The position numbers and the translations under genes were made by a program. The notes below the pieces were generated by a model. It searched no databases, was not told the DNA's origin, and worked only from the letters and a program-made list of their open reading frames with translations. From assembly GCA_019448385.1 (NCBI GenBank), contig JAGTXO010000006.1:124001-188000 (forward strand): a stretch of DNA of 64,000 nt, read 5' to 3'. This stretch comes from Diacronema lutheri. Its lineage: Eukaryota; Haptophyta; Pavlovophyceae; Pavlovales; Pavlovaceae. Shown in pieces: positions 63,084 through 64,000 of the stretch (position 1 is the first letter of the stretch; each line of letters begins with the position of its first letter).

Positions 63084-64000
63084 GCTCGGGCGCGTGCCAC
63101 CGTCCTGCTCGCCGCCTGCGCTCGGGCGCGTGCCACCGTCCTGCTCGCCGCCTGCGTAGGGGCGCGTGCCACCGTCCTGCTCGCCGCCTGCGCTCGGGCG
63201 CGTGCCACCGTCCTGCTCGCCGCCTGCGTAGGGGTGCGTGCCACCGTCCTGCTCGCCGCCTGCGCTCGGGCGCGTGCCACCGTCCTGCTCGCCGCCTGCG
63301 TAGGGGCGCGTGCCACCGTCCTGCTCGCCGCCTGTGCTCGGGCGCGTGCCACCGTCCTGCTCGCCGCCTGCGTAGGGGTGCGTGCCACCGTCCTGCTCGC
63401 CGCCTGCGCTCGGGCGCGTGCCACCGTCCTGCTCGCCGCCTGCGCTCGGGCGCGTGCCACCGTCCTGCTCGCCGCCTGCGTAGGGGCGCGTGCCACCGTC
63501 CTGCTCGCCGCCTGCGCTCGGGCGCGTGCCACCGTCCTGCTCGCCGCCTGCGTAGGGGTGCGTGCCACCGTCCTGCTCGCCGCCTGCGCTCGGGCGCGTG
63601 CCACCGTCCTGCTCGCCGCCTGCGCTCGGGCGCGTGCCACCGTCCTGCTCGCCGCCTGCGTAGGGGCGCGTGCCACCGTCCTGCTCGCCGCCTGCGCTCG
63701 GGCGCGTGCCACCGTCCTGCTCGCCGCCTGCGTAGGGGTGCGTGCCACCGTCCTGCTCGCCGCCTGCGCTCGGGCGCGTGCCACCGTCCTGCTCGCCGCC
63801 TGCGCTCGGGCGCGTGCCACCGTCCTGCTCGCCGCCTGCGCTCGGGCGCGTGCCACCGTCCTGCTCGCCGCCTGCGCTCGGGCGCGTGCCACCGTCCTGC
63901 TCGCCGCCTGCGTAGGGGCGCGTGCCACCGTCCTGCTCGCCGCCTGCGCTCGGGCGCGTGCCACCGTCCTGCTCGCCGCCTGCGCTCGGGCGCGTGCCAC
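63084..64000. repeat. 36-bp minisatellite with higher-order structure, continuing past the window
   Basis: About 25.5 head-to-tail copies of a 36-bp unit, each containing CGTGCCACCGTCCTGCTCGC. Three variants are defined by the unit start: A (GCTCGGGC), B (GTAGGGGC), C (GTAGGGGT). The order from 63084 is A A B A C A B A C A A B A C A A B A C A A A A B A A (unit 8 preceded by one T for C), so an AABAC super-unit of 180 bp is repeated. The unit is 12 codons and open in all frames; no start codon or family resemblance supports coding. Confidence 0.97.

Noticed and set aside
63084-64000. CRISPR-like array at the right end
   Set aside because: The units are directly head-to-tail variants with no unique spacers, and the genome is eukaryotic.
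62915-64000. Arg/Ala 12-residue repeat protein through the minisatellite
   Set aside because: No start outside the repeat, no family resemblance, and the array lies just upstream of the oxygenase start.

Overview
This is a nuclear genome window from a photosynthetic, very GC-rich eukaryotic alga. The evidence is a fucoxanthin-chlorophyll a/c-type light-harvesting protein at the left edge, a probable thylakoid-lumen protein, many spliceosomal introns (about 95-280 nt), and purely eukaryotic genes (PA200, SND1, LSM12, IMP4, DENND11, UCP-like carrier, LEM-type nuclear membrane protein). A haptophyte (Emiliania/Isochrysis/Chrysochromulina type) fits best; a pelagophyte is the main alternative. 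That assignment is inference. Because GC is so high, every strand carries long open frames; I called genes by protein family, splice-phase agreement between exons and fit to family length, not by frame length.

Layout. 1-6.4 kb: 3' end of a light-harvesting gene, a probable Sfi1-like repeat protein, a spermidine-synthase-fold methyltransferase and a SETD7-like MORN/SET methyltransferase. 7.3-11.6 kb: RING protein, LSM12 head-to-head with a HAD hydrolase, nitronate-monooxygenase-like flavoprotein. 11.9-22.9 kb: the large proteasome activator PA200/Blm10, convergent to a DNA ligase I, which is head-to-head with a small TPR protein; then IMP4. 23-30.8 kb: PsbP-like lumenal protein, glycosyltransferase-like protein, secreted alpha/beta hydrolase, an 804-bp (CT)n tract and an SGNH-hydrolase-like gene whose 3' end runs into it. 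30.8-36.8 kb: an inverted-repeat element, a small SET protein head-to-head with a LEM/MSC inner-nuclear-membrane protein, an uncertain coding stretch, and a membrane protein with a TIR-like 'SHSW' domain. 37-40.4 kb: 189-bp tandem repeats and a decayed gene that resembles a TnpB/Fanzor-type RuvC nuclease. 40.4-56 kb: DENND11-like DENN protein head-to-head with a CPBP protease, GNAT acetyltransferase, a CNH?/VPS9/GRAM protein, an unknown three-exon gene, mitochondrial-type FolD/MTHFD2 head-to-head with SND1 (Tudor-SN). 56-64 kb: a USP deubiquitinase, a UCP4/5-like mitochondrial carrier, a CCCH-like/2OG-Fe(II) oxygenase, and a 36-bp minisatellite with higher-order structure running off the window.

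The genes do not form one pathway; most are housekeeping. Recurrent architecture is the main theme: six or more head-to-head gene pairs with 20-160 bp between start codons, introns whose 5' splice sites are mostly GTGCG with two apparent GC-AG introns, long poly-G/poly-C runs between genes or inside introns, and abundant microsatellites. Coordinates of spliced genes are given as the outer span, with exon limits in the evidence text.
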